NCBI GenBank assembly: GCA_022749755.1
Contig: CM040447.1
Coordinates: forward strand, 7,834,545-7,898,544
DNA: 64,000 bases
Direction: 5' to 3'
DNA from: Azadirachta indica
Taxonomy: Eukaryota > Streptophyta > Magnoliopsida > Sapindales > Meliaceae
Shown: in pieces, positions 50,869 through 62,736 of the stretch
Numbering within the stretch: the stretch's first letter is position 1
Layout of the letters: every line of letters starts with the position of its first letter
Made by a program: the position numbers and the translations under genes
The notes under the pieces: generated by a model
Databases searched by the model: none
What the model was told of the DNA's origin: nothing
What the model saw: the letters and a program-made list of their open reading frames with translations, nothing else

Positions 50869-51907
50869 TAACTTTGTATTATATTCTCATGTTTTTAAAA
50901 TGCATATCATATATTGTCAATTACAACAGAAGAATTAGGAATTATGGTAGAAAATTTAAAGATTGAAACCAAAAAATTTTAGACAATTAGAGTGCAATTT
51001 TCTGTACATGATTTCTTTCCTTATTGCCTAAGTAATAGTAGGGCGACTTACATAGCTTCAACTATTCCGTTATAATTCTCTAATTTTTTCTTACAGTTTA
51101 CAAGGTTTTTTTTGTTATACAACTATATTGTTAATTGTAGGAAAATTAAGGGATTAATAATTAAAATTAAAGAACTTGGAGAGTGGTACGATACAAGGAG
51201 ATGTACCATAACCTTACCCATAATATTGATTATAACAAGGCATGCAGCAGAGATCTTATTGAATAAGGCAGCATTTAGATGAATCAGATCAGAGAAAGAG
51301 ATTCCTACGAAGCAATTAATTATTTGGTGACTTTTGCTTCTCGAGAAGTTAAAATATAAACAATTAGCTTTTCTTTTCAACTACTTAATCAAAATTCTAG
51401 TATTAAAACCAGAGATCAGATCACGAATCACAAATTATAGTACAATTTCCCGATTAATTTAATTAATTTGTTAACACATTATATATTTGCTTTGTTTCAT
51501 GCTATGGCAGCAGTCTCCTTTTAACATACCGTAGATCTACATTCACCCTTTTCAGAGACAAGATTTTGGGAGTGGATTTTAATCTTAAATAATTAATTAA
51601 TTAAACCTCATTATATATAAGAAGCAATGTATATGAGTTGGCTTCACAGATTATACATAGGAATATTTGATTGTATATATGCTTTAAAAGCTGAGCCTAC
51701 AGTTATTTTTTTGTCTATCATGTTTATGAAGGAAGAAACATAAAATCAAAAGTCCATTCGAGAAATCATATTTGTATACATACTGCAAAATTTTCAGAAC
51801 CCCACAAATGATAATGAATGAAAAGTTTAATTGGAGGTAGCATAGAACATGTAATTTGAAGCTATTGGGTAAATAGATTTTGAATGCCATGTTACACACA
51901 AGTTTAT

Positions 51908-52010
51908 CTTTGTGTTGTTGTTGTGGGCGCGGAGGAGAAATGTAAATTTGGAGGAAGGATAATAACTTTTTGGTTAGGTTATTGAAAGGGAAACCCACAA
52001 CAACACAAAG
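51908..52010. repeat. Imperfect inverted repeat able to form a long hairpin
   Basis: The left arm at 51908-51927 and the right arm at 51994-52010 are reverse complements, apart from one extra TTG triplet in the left arm. This gives a stem of about 17 pairs with a ~66-base loop, long for chance in this context. It could be a small-RNA precursor or a short foldback element. Confidence 0.4.
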
Positions 52011-52500
52011 CATGTTAGAGAGAATCTAAATTGGTTGAATGAGGAGTTGGAATCCACTTAAAAGGAAGAAAGAGTTGGTGTTTTGATGCGAAGAAAACAA
52101 ATGGTTTTTTTTTTTTTTTTTTGCTTTTCTTTTTTGTTTGTGAATAAGACAGTAACATGGCTCCAAGGAAGGCAGCTTTGGCAACCTCGGCTTCTTTTGG
52201 ACGTGGAAAGATGAAATCCACTAGATTCAGAAAACCCAAAAATATTAAATTTTTATTAAAAAAAAAAAACGAAGAAAAAAAGAAAAGAAGAAAAGAGAAA
52301 CCCTAGCTCGCTAGCTTGCTATCATTGGCGTCATAACTGAAATAAACTATGTCTTTTACAAGCAATAATTATTGGTAGAAAAGATATCCGGACCAGACAC
52401 ACACTTCTTGCCCCAGTGCACATACACCAACCCTCTATCTCTCTCTTTCTCCTTTTAGTCCATCACCCTTGCGCCTTCACTAACGACGCTACTTATTTCC

Positions 52501-52539
<39 letters not shown>
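52501..52539. repeat. (TTA)13 microsatellite
   Basis: Thirteen uninterrupted trinucleotide units in intergenic DNA. Confidence 0.95.
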
Positions 52540-52779
52540 CATTTTTCAACTTAATTTTAAAAAATATTTAATAATAACAGTTACTATACAAGTTTATTAC
52601 CCCTCATCTTACGCATCTTCAACAGTTAAATATCGTACTCTAATCAGCTTATTATATTATGATTCTGATTGATATATATCATTAAAGATTATTGTATTGT
52701 TATTATATATAACATGTAGACCATACATTACCCCATGATATATATGATTTCAAAATATAAGACAGTAGCAGGAAGCAGC

Positions 52780-53110
52780 AGCATGGCATATAAACGAATG
52801 AAGAGAAAGCAATCCACCCCGACCCGTTTGGCAAATTAGGGAATGGATTCAGATTTGATGGTCCTGCAGCAAATTAACGTGTCGAGTATTCGATGGAGCT
52901 TGAAGATAAACTTTCAACACGTGTTATGATATCGGGAGTCGGTCCCCGCATTCAAGGCCGAGCAAGCAATATACACAATATGAAAGTGAAGGTGCATGCC
53001 AAAATGGTGAATGGTGAAGGTGGTCACATGTGAATCCATGTGACCCAAGATGCTAATGTTATGGGGAACAAATGGTGCAGTGTCTTGTGTGTAAATGCAT
53101 GGGTCATTTG
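52780..53110. other. Isolated GC-richer patch with a perfect 9-bp inverted repeat
   Basis: The base composition is balanced here, in contrast with the flanks. GGTCACATG at 53022-53030 and CATGTGACC at 53037-53045 form a perfect hairpin with a 6-base loop; both arms contain the CACATG/CATGTG E-box-type core. A CACGTG lies at 52919-52924. No frame looks coding. It may be a regulatory island or a non-coding transcript. Confidence 0.3.
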
Positions 53111-55502
53111 TATGTCAGAAATATTAATATGTGACATTTATTTATACATATATATATATATATATATATGTATATATGTAGGTGAATGAATTAATGAACC
53201 CATGATAAGGGTTTTAGGGTTTTTGTGTCCACTCTTCATTGGATGAAAATTTTTTTGTTTTCTATGATTTTGAACATAAAATTAATTAAATGAATCTTAG
53301 TGGAAGAAAAAAAAAAAAAGGGAAAGCACCTGAGTTATGTTGGAATCCACACTTTAGTTTGAAACAAATAGATTTGAAACTTTATGATAAAGAAGATCCA
53401 AAATACTCTTTAATTAAGGTTCGTAAAACCACTAGAATATCTATAATATATATATATATATATGTATGTATGTATGTATATCAAAGACAAGAGAGTGATT
53501 GTTAATTATAAGTGCAAACCAGCTTAACAATATTCTAAACTATATCTATTTACATTATAAATCAATAATATTAGAAAGCATATCTTGTGTGCTTTTCCGG
53601 ACACTTCCAACAACAAGTGTTATAATAATTCATAAAATGAATAATACTACACATATAAAGTTAAAATATAAAATTTATATGATAAGTCATATAATAAAAT
53701 GACGTAAGTGATATTAGAATAGACTGAATAATTATTTTACAAGTTTCAGTTTTTTAATTCATAATTAGTGGATATTATATCAATTAAAATATAAATTTTA
53801 TATTAATTAGACGTTATTATTATAAAATTATTTTACGAATCTTTGGTGAATTTGATAGATAACTAATTTGAGATTAAAGAAACCATTGAACCCCAAAAAG
53901 AGAAGCAATGGTTTCCAACTAACCATATGAAAGCAAGTGCATCTAATTAAAAAATAACAAAATAAAAAAAGAAAAAGAAAGAAATAAAAGTTGGCAAGTC
54001 TTTCTTGCTTTATAAACACGAATATAATTATACTAAGTTGTAAAGTATTATGGAAGAGAAAAAAGAAAGAGGTAAAGCTGAAATTGTCCATTGTTGTTGC
54101 ATGAATGTATGTATATATAATTGTTAATGCTCTTTTAAAGTTTCCTTCCTTTAATCCAACACTCTTTTAAAGTACCACTAGCTTTATAAGCTACTTGCTT
54201 TTCCATAAATTGAAAATATGCATTTCAATTATTGCTTCTCTACTTTCTTGTTCATGTTTTTTTAATTTGAGATCTTTTAAAGGTACTAGATTCAAGATAC
54301 ATTATTGTATTAAGATTTGGTCTAGATTAGATTATTTACCTATAGATAAGTTACCATAACTAGAGAGACCTACTCTAAAAGATAATAAATCAGTTTATAC
54401 ATTTTAAGTATCTTGTTTAAGAGATAATTTGAAACTGTTGGAGCTGAATTTTTACCAATAACTCACACTCTGTCGTATATCTAAAGATTACTTATTCTTA
54501 AAAATTTATTTCGAGAAGAATCAATTTAAAGAACGCACAAAAAAATTCGATTGAAGTGCACCATTTGCTTATCTGAATAAAAATTAATTACTTTTTGCTT
54601 AACGCATAACATAAATATATTCTTTCATTCTTTTAAAACTTCATTGAAAAATTAATCAAACCCATGTAATTTGAGCATTAAGTGTGTTTTGTAATAATTT
54701 TTCTCAACAAAAAAATAAACTTCTATATTCTTTATAAGTTTTATCTTAAATTAATTCAAACAAGTACGTCAATTAGAACTAAGACTTCATAATTTTTTAC
54801 AAAAATAGAAGCAAGAGTTTCAAATAAAATCATCTCCATCAGATTGAAAATGTTTTCACATTCGTTCCCTTGAGATATTTCAACTGGGCCTGGGTTTAAG
54901 GTCCAATCGTTAAATGTACGCTGGCGAAATCTAATATTGACGAAATCTAATAATGACTTGGGCTCAATTGACGAGCCCATCAGGAAGAAGGAAATGACGA
55001 ACCCAATTCCTGTAAATTGCTTTTCATTTTGGTACCTCACTCACATTTTTTTTCCAGCGACATTTTTGTGAATACCAGGAAAAATGACTTTTTTTTTCTC
55101 GCAAATAGTAATATGAGCTTTAAAAATCTTGTACCATTCTGAAAAAATTGTTAAATGTTCCTGAATTTTACATTATTAAATTTATTTTCGCATTTTGAAA
55201 AATAGATAAACCCATATAATAGAAGGATGATGTCCACATGTATGCATTCATCTATATAATCAAATAGAGCTCTCAAGAATTTGCATTTCTTTTCTTTTTT
55301 AACTTCCAACATTCCTAATATAAACATTTATATGAAATTCCAAAAGAAAAAACACAAAAATCCCAACATAAAGTATTAACATCAGAAGCCAAAACATGAA
55401 AATTAATTAACAAACATACATAGAAAATCTTCCTATTTTCACACAAAATAACACCATCTTCATTAATTTTTAATTTTCGAAACTTTTTTTTTTAATTTTT
55501 TG

Positions 55503-56333
55503 TTATTTAATTTGACTATCACAATTTTGTGATATAAGTTTTGTTTTCTTACCTGTTCTTAATGTGCTCACTTTGAAATCACAAACCACTTCCATTTCTT
55601 TGCTCCAAAGATTCATCGTTCCAAGATTCATTTCCCCCTTCAAATTCAATTTTAATTCTAACGAAATTGGCCGATCAGTTTTGCTGTCGTTCATGCTTTT
55701 CGCAACATTTTCCGGCAACTTGGAGCTCAATCCGGCGAGAACGACGCGAACATTTCTCGAATCACTGCCTTCTTGATGAAGTTCAGGAAACTTTCCCGTC
55801 GCCAGCTTTTGCGTTTTGAAGTACAAAATTGCTTCCCCGCTGCTGTGGTAGTTAATCTCAACGTTATCGTTAGGATTCTTGGCATTCGTCGTGATTTCAT
55901 AGCTAGGTCGTGAAGACTTGTTTTTCTTCACGACAACATTCGCGACCGAGAAAACAGCTGCTCTAGGGTCGTAAACATGGCGTAAGACCAGTATTGTTAT
56001 GCCAATACCTGTACCGATAGCAAGCAAGATCAAAATAACCCAACACGTCCAACGGCAGCACGGCGTCCTCTTCCTCAGTGACGGGTTCCGCAACCGTTCG
56101 ACGAGCTTGGCGTTTTCCGGGGGCGGAACGCGGTAGATTTGTTCTTTAGGAATTTGCACAACATATGTACTCAATTCCTTCTCTTCTTCGGGTGTAAGCT
56201 CTTGAACTCCTTCTCCTAGGTCAAAGAAAGAAGAAGAAGAAGAAAATAATTTGCCGTGGTGTGGATTGGGCGGGTCGTCCGGGGAATCGTTGGCGGAGGC
56301 ATCCGGGGCCATGGGTGGGACCCGCTCCGCCAT
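55503..56333 (-). CDS. NDR1/HIN1-like protein (LEA_2 family), NHL13-like
   Basis: Intronless, 276 residues. A Pro-rich cytosolic N-terminus starts MAERV and carries STYVVQIPKEQIYRVPPPENA, typical of the NHL13-like branch. A basic, Cys-containing stretch (LRKRTPCCRWTC) precedes one membrane span at about residues 97-118 (CWVILILLAIGTGIGITILVL). The rest forms a LEA_2/WHy-type beta domain with the NPN motif (KNPNDNVEINY, near residue 153) and ends VCDFKVSTLRTGKKTKLISQNCDSQIK. Family members sit in the plasma membrane with the C-terminal domain outside and act in pathogen and abiotic stress responses. The exact role of this copy is unknown. The start codon is followed by a clear family N-terminus, so I trust it. 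Confidence 0.93.
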   Translation of the reverse strand: MAERVPPMAPDASANDSPDDPPNPHHGKLFSSSSSFFDLGEGVQELTPEEEKELSTYVVQIPKEQIYRVPPPENAKLVERLRNPSLRKRTPCCRWTCWVILILLAIGTGIGITILVLRHVYDPRAAVFSVANVVVKKNKSSRPSYEITTNAKNPNDNVEINYHSSGEAILYFKTQKLATGKFPELHQEGSDSRNVRVVLAGLSSKLPENVAKSMNDSKTDRPISLELKLNLKGEMNLGTMNLWSKEMEVVCDFKVSTLRTGKKTKLISQNCDSQIK

Positions 56334-58354
56334 GGGAAAACGGGGAGCGGTGTAGGAAAGGAGGGAAAATGTGGAAGAAGAGGAAAAGGAGAAAAAAATG
56401 GAAATGGAACGGAGTAGAATTTAGGGTTTGCATGGGAATAGGTTTGTTGGGATTTGGAAGATAATGCATGTTTTCAGTTTTGGTAATGTTAGTGAGAAAA
56501 AGAGTTTACAGCTCTTTTTCTTTGGGTTAGGCATTCGTTGTCACCCAATTCAGAAATCTATTTTTGGATATATTATGGTAATTTGAGACTCGGTCAATCA
56601 TGACATTGATTAATTAGGTTAATTACCTCATTAGCTAATATTGCTTAATTACTTGGAGGCTAGGTAATATTAACATATATTTAATGTTATGAGTTTCATA
56701 TTTTTGTAAATAGCTAGAGATATATGGTTTCTTCATCTGTAACAAATGAGTCACAAACTTTGTTAAAATATGACAATATCACTTTTATATTAATCGATTC
56801 TGATCATAACATAATGTTATTAAGTATTTGAGCCATTTTAATGGCAATCACACTTGAGATATATACCAGCAGAGCTCACATATGAAAATGTATTAGCGAT
56901 TTGTTTTGATTCTTCAGTAAATTTTAAGGGAATAGATTTTTTCCTTACTGTTAATTAATTTGAGTAAAATTGCTTAATTTGAGCTCTGAATTTTAGACAA
57001 TATATGATAATTATGTGCATCTAAACTCTTAGCAAATTTTTCAAAATAATATCATAATTTTTTGTATCAAACTTCTAGAAAATTCATAACTAAAATATAT
57101 GTTAATATTAAAGAAAAAAAATGAATGAAGAACTTATTGGTTATATAAGTAGACAAATTATATTCTTATTTATGAAAATATAAACAACCAGGGAAGCTCA
57201 AATGTTATTATCCCAATATTACTTTTTGATACATTGAATATTTTTCATTTGCGTGTGTTAATAATTCGCTTCTGTGACTGTTCTAAACTTAATTTTCAGT
57301 ATAATTAATTAATTACTTATTTTTTTTTGTTAATTAGATAATTAATTATGCTTTACTAATTAGGTAATTAATTAGCATAAAGCATATTATTCGACTACTA
57401 TATATGCTGTTGGTTAGCTTCTACCGAAATTTTTTGGACGGTATTATTTAAATATCGATCAGTTTTCTTTCTTTAGGAAATAATTTATGAAGTTAGACCC
57501 TATATCTAACTCAAGTAAGCTTTCATTTCATAAAACGAAAACCTTATTCCACCCCACTCATGTATAAATTAAAATTAAAGGAATTCCTTAGATCCCTCAT
57601 ATTGATGTAAATAAAAATTTATTTTGTTAATTTTCTATTTTAACTATAACTGAAAGACAAACCAACTAGATTAAAGATAAGTTAATTTTTAAGGAGTAAG
57701 ACTTTTTATTCTAATTTTTAATTAAATATGCACATATAATTAATAGTTAATATATATATATATATATATAAAGAGTGTGCATGTCAAAAATTTTTTTAAA
57801 TATTAAGTAAGTTTAAATCTCTCGAAAATTACGATAAAATATAGTGTTTTGAATACATATTAGATAAAAAGAAAAACAAAAGCAAAAATAAGAAAAATGA
57901 TAGAGCATAAAAAATTTGTAAAATTCGATCTTGACTCTAGGTAATTGAAATTTAAATCAAAACTTTATATTTATCGATCTTTTTTTGGTTACTTCGTCAT
58001 AAAATAAGAATTGGTGTGCATACATATAAATTATGTTGATTGATGATTCATACTCTTAAATATTTTTATACCCAAATAGTCAATGTCTCAATATGTAAAC
58101 ATGATCTGAACTCATCTAATTATTGAAATTGAAAAAAAAAAAAAAGAAATTGATACGTGTTAAAAAACAATTAAATTAACAAACAAACAGAAGAAAGAAA
58201 ACAAAATGGTACAAAACTACTGCCAAATGTTGCTCGTCACATGTTTTCCTTGCATTGGTTGCTTTCAGGTTCCACTAGAATATGCTCTTATCAAAAGCTC
58301 TAGATCTTTATTTTTCAAAAAGTTTATATATATAATTATTATTAATAATAAGTT
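56334..58354. other. Intergenic DNA upstream of the NHL-like gene
   Basis: The first ~150 bases (to about 56480) are GA/TC-rich and should hold the NHL-like 5' leader and promoter on the reverse strand. The rest is AT-rich, with a (TA)n tract near 57749-57770 and no supported gene. Confidence 0.5.
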
Positions 58355-58990
58355 AATAACAAATAAATCCTTGACTTTTTTATAGCTTAAAATAAGAACA
58401 TAATTCATACATTTATTTCAAATAAATTCTTAATTTCTGTTGAAATAATCTCATTTTAATAAAGCTCGTTGAGTGAGTGGTGAAAACCATCTCCTTACAT
58501 GTGAGGCAAATAGTTTGAATTCTCCCGTTAGATTTGGATTACCAATTTTTTCAAATTAAATAAAAATATGAGAGTAAAAATTATTTGATTTTAAAAAAAA
58601 ATTTCAAGTTCCATCATAAAGTTCAAATGTCAATTTAATAGTAAAGATTATTTTAGTTATTCAATAAAATTCTATAATCGAATAACAAAAACTGTTTCCT
58701 TAAATGTGATGGAGATGGTCTAAATAGTTTCAATAAATTTGAACTACAAATTATTTTATAAAGAAAATAAAAATATGAAAATGAAAATTCTTCGTTATAA
58801 GCACAAAAATCTAATTTTTATTATAATTGGAATGATCTAAAGACTAGTCCTAGTGGACTATTAATAGAATGTGAATATTAAAAATAAATAAATTAATAAT
58901 GTACGAGTAAATTTAGTGGCTTGTTTGATATAAATAAACAAAAGTTTACTTTATTTACTAAAGTATAAAAATTAGGGACCGAAATATTAT
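58355..58990. repeat. Dispersed repeat, copy B, with SINE-like segments
   Basis: Its ends match the segment at 34590-35210 in order, orientation and spacing. Inside, 58461-58580 contains AGCTCGTTGAGTGAGTGG and AGTTTGAATTC, which resemble degenerate A and B boxes of a tRNA-derived SINE. A second, diverged copy of that inner segment follows at about 58691-58790 (shared TTTCCTTAAATGTGATGG-like, AAATAGTTT and AAATAAAAATATGA blocks). No ORF is present. Confidence 0.4.
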
Positions 58991-59870
58991 TATCCTTATG
59001 CAATAATGAATAGACAGCTTAAGTCATCAATGTCCTTTAGGAAATTGCCTTCTCTCTTATCAGTTCACTGTTTTTATTTCCTTTTTTATTTTTTTTTACA
59101 GATAAAGTTGTCCCCTACACGTGATTATGATCTATCACACTTTTGAAGGTCAATTTAGTAATTTAACATGACACAAGAAATAATCTCTTGCATTACCAAC
59201 TACGTCTACCCTCATTTATTACCAATGAGTACATGCCACTTCAAGAAAGTTTAATCAAATTATTTGACAAATTTTTATTAAAAATCCGTTTAAAAACCAC
59301 ATGGAAATTGAAGTGATAAATGATAATAATAATAAAATGCATGAATATAAGTTCGCATACTTGTTAATTAAATTGATAATTTTTTTTTAAAAATTTAATT
59401 AATAAAAACTGTTTTAAATACAAATAATTTAGAATTAAAATCTTGCACATTAGTTAAAATATGACTGTAAAAATTAAAAAATTAAAAACAATTTCGGTTT
59501 TAACTCACAATAATTATAACATACATATTCTAAGCAAAGGCATTACATGATTTAATAATATGAAATATGATTTTACATTTTTGTTCAATATTGTTTAAAT
59601 TATTTTTAGACATTAAAAAGATAAACCAAAATTTCGAAATTTGAACCGAAAAAATACATAATTGGTAATGCCTTTAATTAAAATTACAAGTAGACAAAAT
59701 ATTATTAATTTCTTTAAACTTACCTGCAATTTTAGACAAGACAATACACAGCCTACGATGAAGTGCCGCAAGCAAAGTTCCAATTTTACCCTTCGTCAGT
59801 TCCCCACCGCGTAACACCTAATCATCCCCTCAAAATCTTCCAAATTTGCCACGTTCCCTCCGTCTACCCG
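58991..59870. other. AT-rich intergenic DNA before the PLAT gene
   Basis: No gene is supported. From about 59750 the sequence becomes richer in C, marking the PLAT promoter. Confidence 0.5.
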
Positions 59871-59880
59871 CTATATATAA
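59871..59880 (+). promoter_or_regulatory. TATA box of the PLAT gene
   Basis: CTATATATAA ends 40 bases before the start codon, implying a very short 5' leader of roughly 15-20 bases. An upstream ATG at 59883, in another frame, lies between the TATA box and the expected start site, so it is probably not transcribed. Confidence 0.65.
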
Positions 59881-59920
59881 TCATGGGCACCCCAAACCGA
59901 AGCTCTCCAGAAAATCAGCT

Positions 59921-60539
59921 ATGGCGATCAAAACTCTATTCTTCTCTCTATTCCTCTTCCTCTCCCTCTCCTCCGTCGCTTTCTCCGTAAGTTTTCCTAA
60001 AACTCCATTTCCAATTTAACATACTCTGCATTTTTGTTGAACAATTTATCTCTTTTTTTTTTAAACAGGACGGCGAGGGCAACGGTGACGATTGCGTGTA
60101 CACGGTGTATGTCCGCACAGGATCGATATTCAAAGGCGGAACGGATTCGATCATCAGCCTGGAGCTCTACGACGCGTACGGCGAGGCGGTGGTGATTTCG
60201 GATCTGGAAGCGTGGGGCGGGTTGATGGGTCCGGGTTACAACTATTACGAGAGGGGCAATCTGGACATTTTCAGTGGGAGAGGGCAGTGCTTGAGTGCGC
60301 CCGTTTGCGCGATGAATCTGACATCGGACGGTTCCGGGGGGCATCACGGATGGTACGTGAATTACGTGGAGGTGACGCAGACTGGGGTCCACACGCAATG
60401 CGTTCAGCAGCAGTTCACGGTAGAGCAGTGGCTGGCGTTGGATACGTCGCCGTTTGAGTTGACTGCGATTAGGAATTACTGTTACCAGGCTAATGAGCAT
60501 CATCAGAGAGTGATTAAAGCTGTGACTTCCGCTGTGTAA
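59921..60539 (+). CDS. Secreted PLAT/LH2-domain stress protein (PLAT1-like)
   Basis: Two exons, 59921-59986 and 60069-60539, give 178 residues. Exon 1 encodes almost exactly the signal peptide (MAIKTLFFSLFLFLSLSSVAFS), with the intron at phase 0 just past it. The rest is one PLAT domain: CVYTVYVRTGSIFKGGTDSIISLELYD, LEAWGGLMGPGYNYYERGNLDIFSG, CAMNLTSDGSGGHHGWYVNYVEVT, then the plant-specific tail FTVEQWLALDTSPFELTAIRNYC. It matches Arabidopsis PLAT1-3 over its whole length. These are ER or extracellular proteins with no known enzymatic activity, induced by ABA and abiotic stress, where PLAT1 promotes tolerance. The coding region is much more GC-rich than its surroundings. The LTSDGSG loop and conserved cysteines are intact. 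Confidence 0.95.
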
Positions 60540-61090
60540 AAGAGAGAGGCTGTTTGTGAACGGATAATTATTATTATTATTATTCGTGATTTGTTAAGAT
60601 AGTTGTTAATTATGACTAATAATTCGTTTGGTTATGGGTTAATTTCTATTTCTCTATTTTTCTTTTTCGGTTTTTGTTGTTAGAAATTTGTAGAATTTCA
60701 TGATCGATTTGCGAAGGAAAAAAAAAAAAAATTGATGAATGTGAAAATTTTGTAATGTAGTAGAGGGTGAAATGATAATAAAATCTTTTTGGGTTATAGT
60801 TGTTTTAATTAGCAAAACTTTTTGAAGTTTCGGATTGGAATTTGACTCGTATCAGATTTACGAAGTATCAAAGATTTAATTTATTATTTTTGTTAAATTT
60901 TTAATTTTTTGTTGTATTCTATATATAATTAATGCCTTAGTTAAAATTATAATTAAAAAATTAAAAAATTTTAAGATGAGATCACACGTTCTTATGCGCA
61001 TCTCATACTGATTATTAAATAGTTAATTTTGTCTTAAATAATTAATTCACCTCCCCTTAGTTTTGATCTCATCGAATTGGCACTTTTCAT

Positions 61091-61122
<32 letters not shown>
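61091..61122. repeat. (ATCA)n microsatellite
   Basis: About seven to eight tandem ATCA units. Confidence 0.95.
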
Positions 61123-61124
<2 letters not shown>

Positions 61125-61660
61125 TTTTTTTTTATTAATCTTTCGTTCTCGTTGAATTCGTGTGTGTTTTGTTTGTTTGTTCAATAGTATTAATTTTAAT
61201 ATTGGGATAAAATGATAAAGCAACAATATTAACACTTGACGTACTGTAATTAACCAAATTTATAGACAGTTGGCATGTGATGTATGGTGTTTGTAAATTA
61301 GCGGGTGGAAGTAGAAATTTTCAATTGTCGGTGAGATTTTTCTTGCCTTTCTTCTTTAATGCAATGGTAAAATCATTATTATTTTTTTTTAGAAAAAATC
61401 ACTTTAAATTTGTCGTTATTGTCTTTAGTGGTCATTATATTATTATTACACTAACGACATATTTTTAGTGGTTCAATGTGAAAAATACTAGCGAGGAATG
61501 ATTGGGTAAGGCCGCTCACACCTAAGTCAGGCATGTCCGAATTTTTACCGTACTTACATGCATATATGGCTAAAAATTTTAATTATCATCCAGTGCAATT
61601 GACAAAACAAAATTAAAAGCGAAATTATTATATTATATTAAAATAAATTGATAAAAAATA

Positions 61661-61699
<39 letters not shown>
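61661..61699. repeat. (TTA)13 microsatellite
   Basis: Thirteen uninterrupted trinucleotide units in intergenic DNA. Confidence 0.95.
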
Positions 61700-62736
61700 C
61701 TGTTTTATATAAATTATCACTTTTCTATTTATCTTTTGGTTTATTTTCAATATCCAATATTTTTCACATTATTATTTCAGAGATTTATAATTTTTTTTTT
61801 TTACTTTTATAAAATTTTATGTTACTTTCTAAATCAATTTGAAAGAAAGAGTAGGCACATAAATTTTTATATAACTTGATCATTTTGAACAAAAGTTTTT
61901 GGAATGGATTAAATTTATAAATGTTTACAAATATTAATTAATGTTTTAAGCCTACTTTTCTTCTCTAAAATATTATTCGTATTTCTTATTTATTCATAAA
62001 GTTTTAATTATGATATTAATAAAATTTAATAATGTTGCTTACTAGTTGCTTCAACTAACAAAATTTTTTGAAATAATGCGAAAAGTATATCATACAAAAT
62101 TCAAATTTGCACATAAAAAAATTTACTTTATAATTATGTACTTGTTACATTTAAAGAAAAACACAAAAATTAGAAAAAAAGGAGGAAAAAAACACAACAA
62201 ATAGAAAAAAAGGAGATTAATTGAATGTCAAGCAAAAGGGCAAGTGACAAAACATTGACATCTGTTTGTGTATCATTTCATCAAATTCTTACAAATTAAC
62301 ATCAAATTGACAAAAAAAAATATTAAAAAATTACACACATCAATTGAACTATACATTGCACAATTTTCCTGTTGATTTCAAGTCAATAAAAATGAAATTT
62401 AAGCTTTTCTTTCTTTTTTTTTTTTTTAAAAAAAAATTAAAGACCTCAAATTCGCAGAAAATTAACAGAAAACTAACATGAAAAAAAAAACAATTATAAA
62501 CATGTACCAATTTCTTCTTCCTTTTCTTTTCCCTCCTTCAATTCCTGTAAAAAAACAAAAAAATTGAAACAATTTTTCCTTCCTCGGGATTAAATTAATT
62601 ATTTGATCTCGTAATATAGCTCCTCCCCCTTTCCACGACAAAGAAAAACTAATTTCCAGTTGCATAACTTGGAGCTGTATACGATCCCTTAGAGATACGT
62701 GATTTTTCTCGACAGAATTAATTACTCATCGAGAAT

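Larger units (their letters stand above)
49420..55502. other. Gene-poor intergenic DNA with several GC-richer patches
   Basis: After the TPP 3' region (to about 49770) I find no supported gene. A (TA)n tract lies at 50838-50863, a (TTA)13 tract at 52501-52539 and another (TA)n near 53150-53169. Less AT-rich patches at 51900-52210, 52380-52500 and 52780-53110 have no recognisable coding content. The short ORFs on both strands there have no domain support. Confidence 0.5.
60540..62736. other. Convergent intergenic region with microsatellites
   Basis: Lies between the 3' ends of the PLAT gene and the TTL-like gene. It holds an (ATCA)n tract at 61091-61122 and a (TTA)13 tract at 61661-61699. No gene is supported; the region left of the TTL-like stop codon was checked for a thioredoxin-like domain in all three reverse frames and none was seen. 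Confidence 0.55.

Noticed and set aside
52015..52239. 74-residue reverse ORF starting MGFLNLVDFIFPRPKEAEVAKAAFLG
   Set aside because: The start looks protein-like, but the frame soon runs into a poly-Lys stretch from a T tract and no family is recognised. Left as unsupported.
59997..60503. 168-residue reverse ORF opposite the PLAT exon
   Set aside because: Antisense shadow caused by the GC-rich coding exon; the forward strand has the full PLAT domain.
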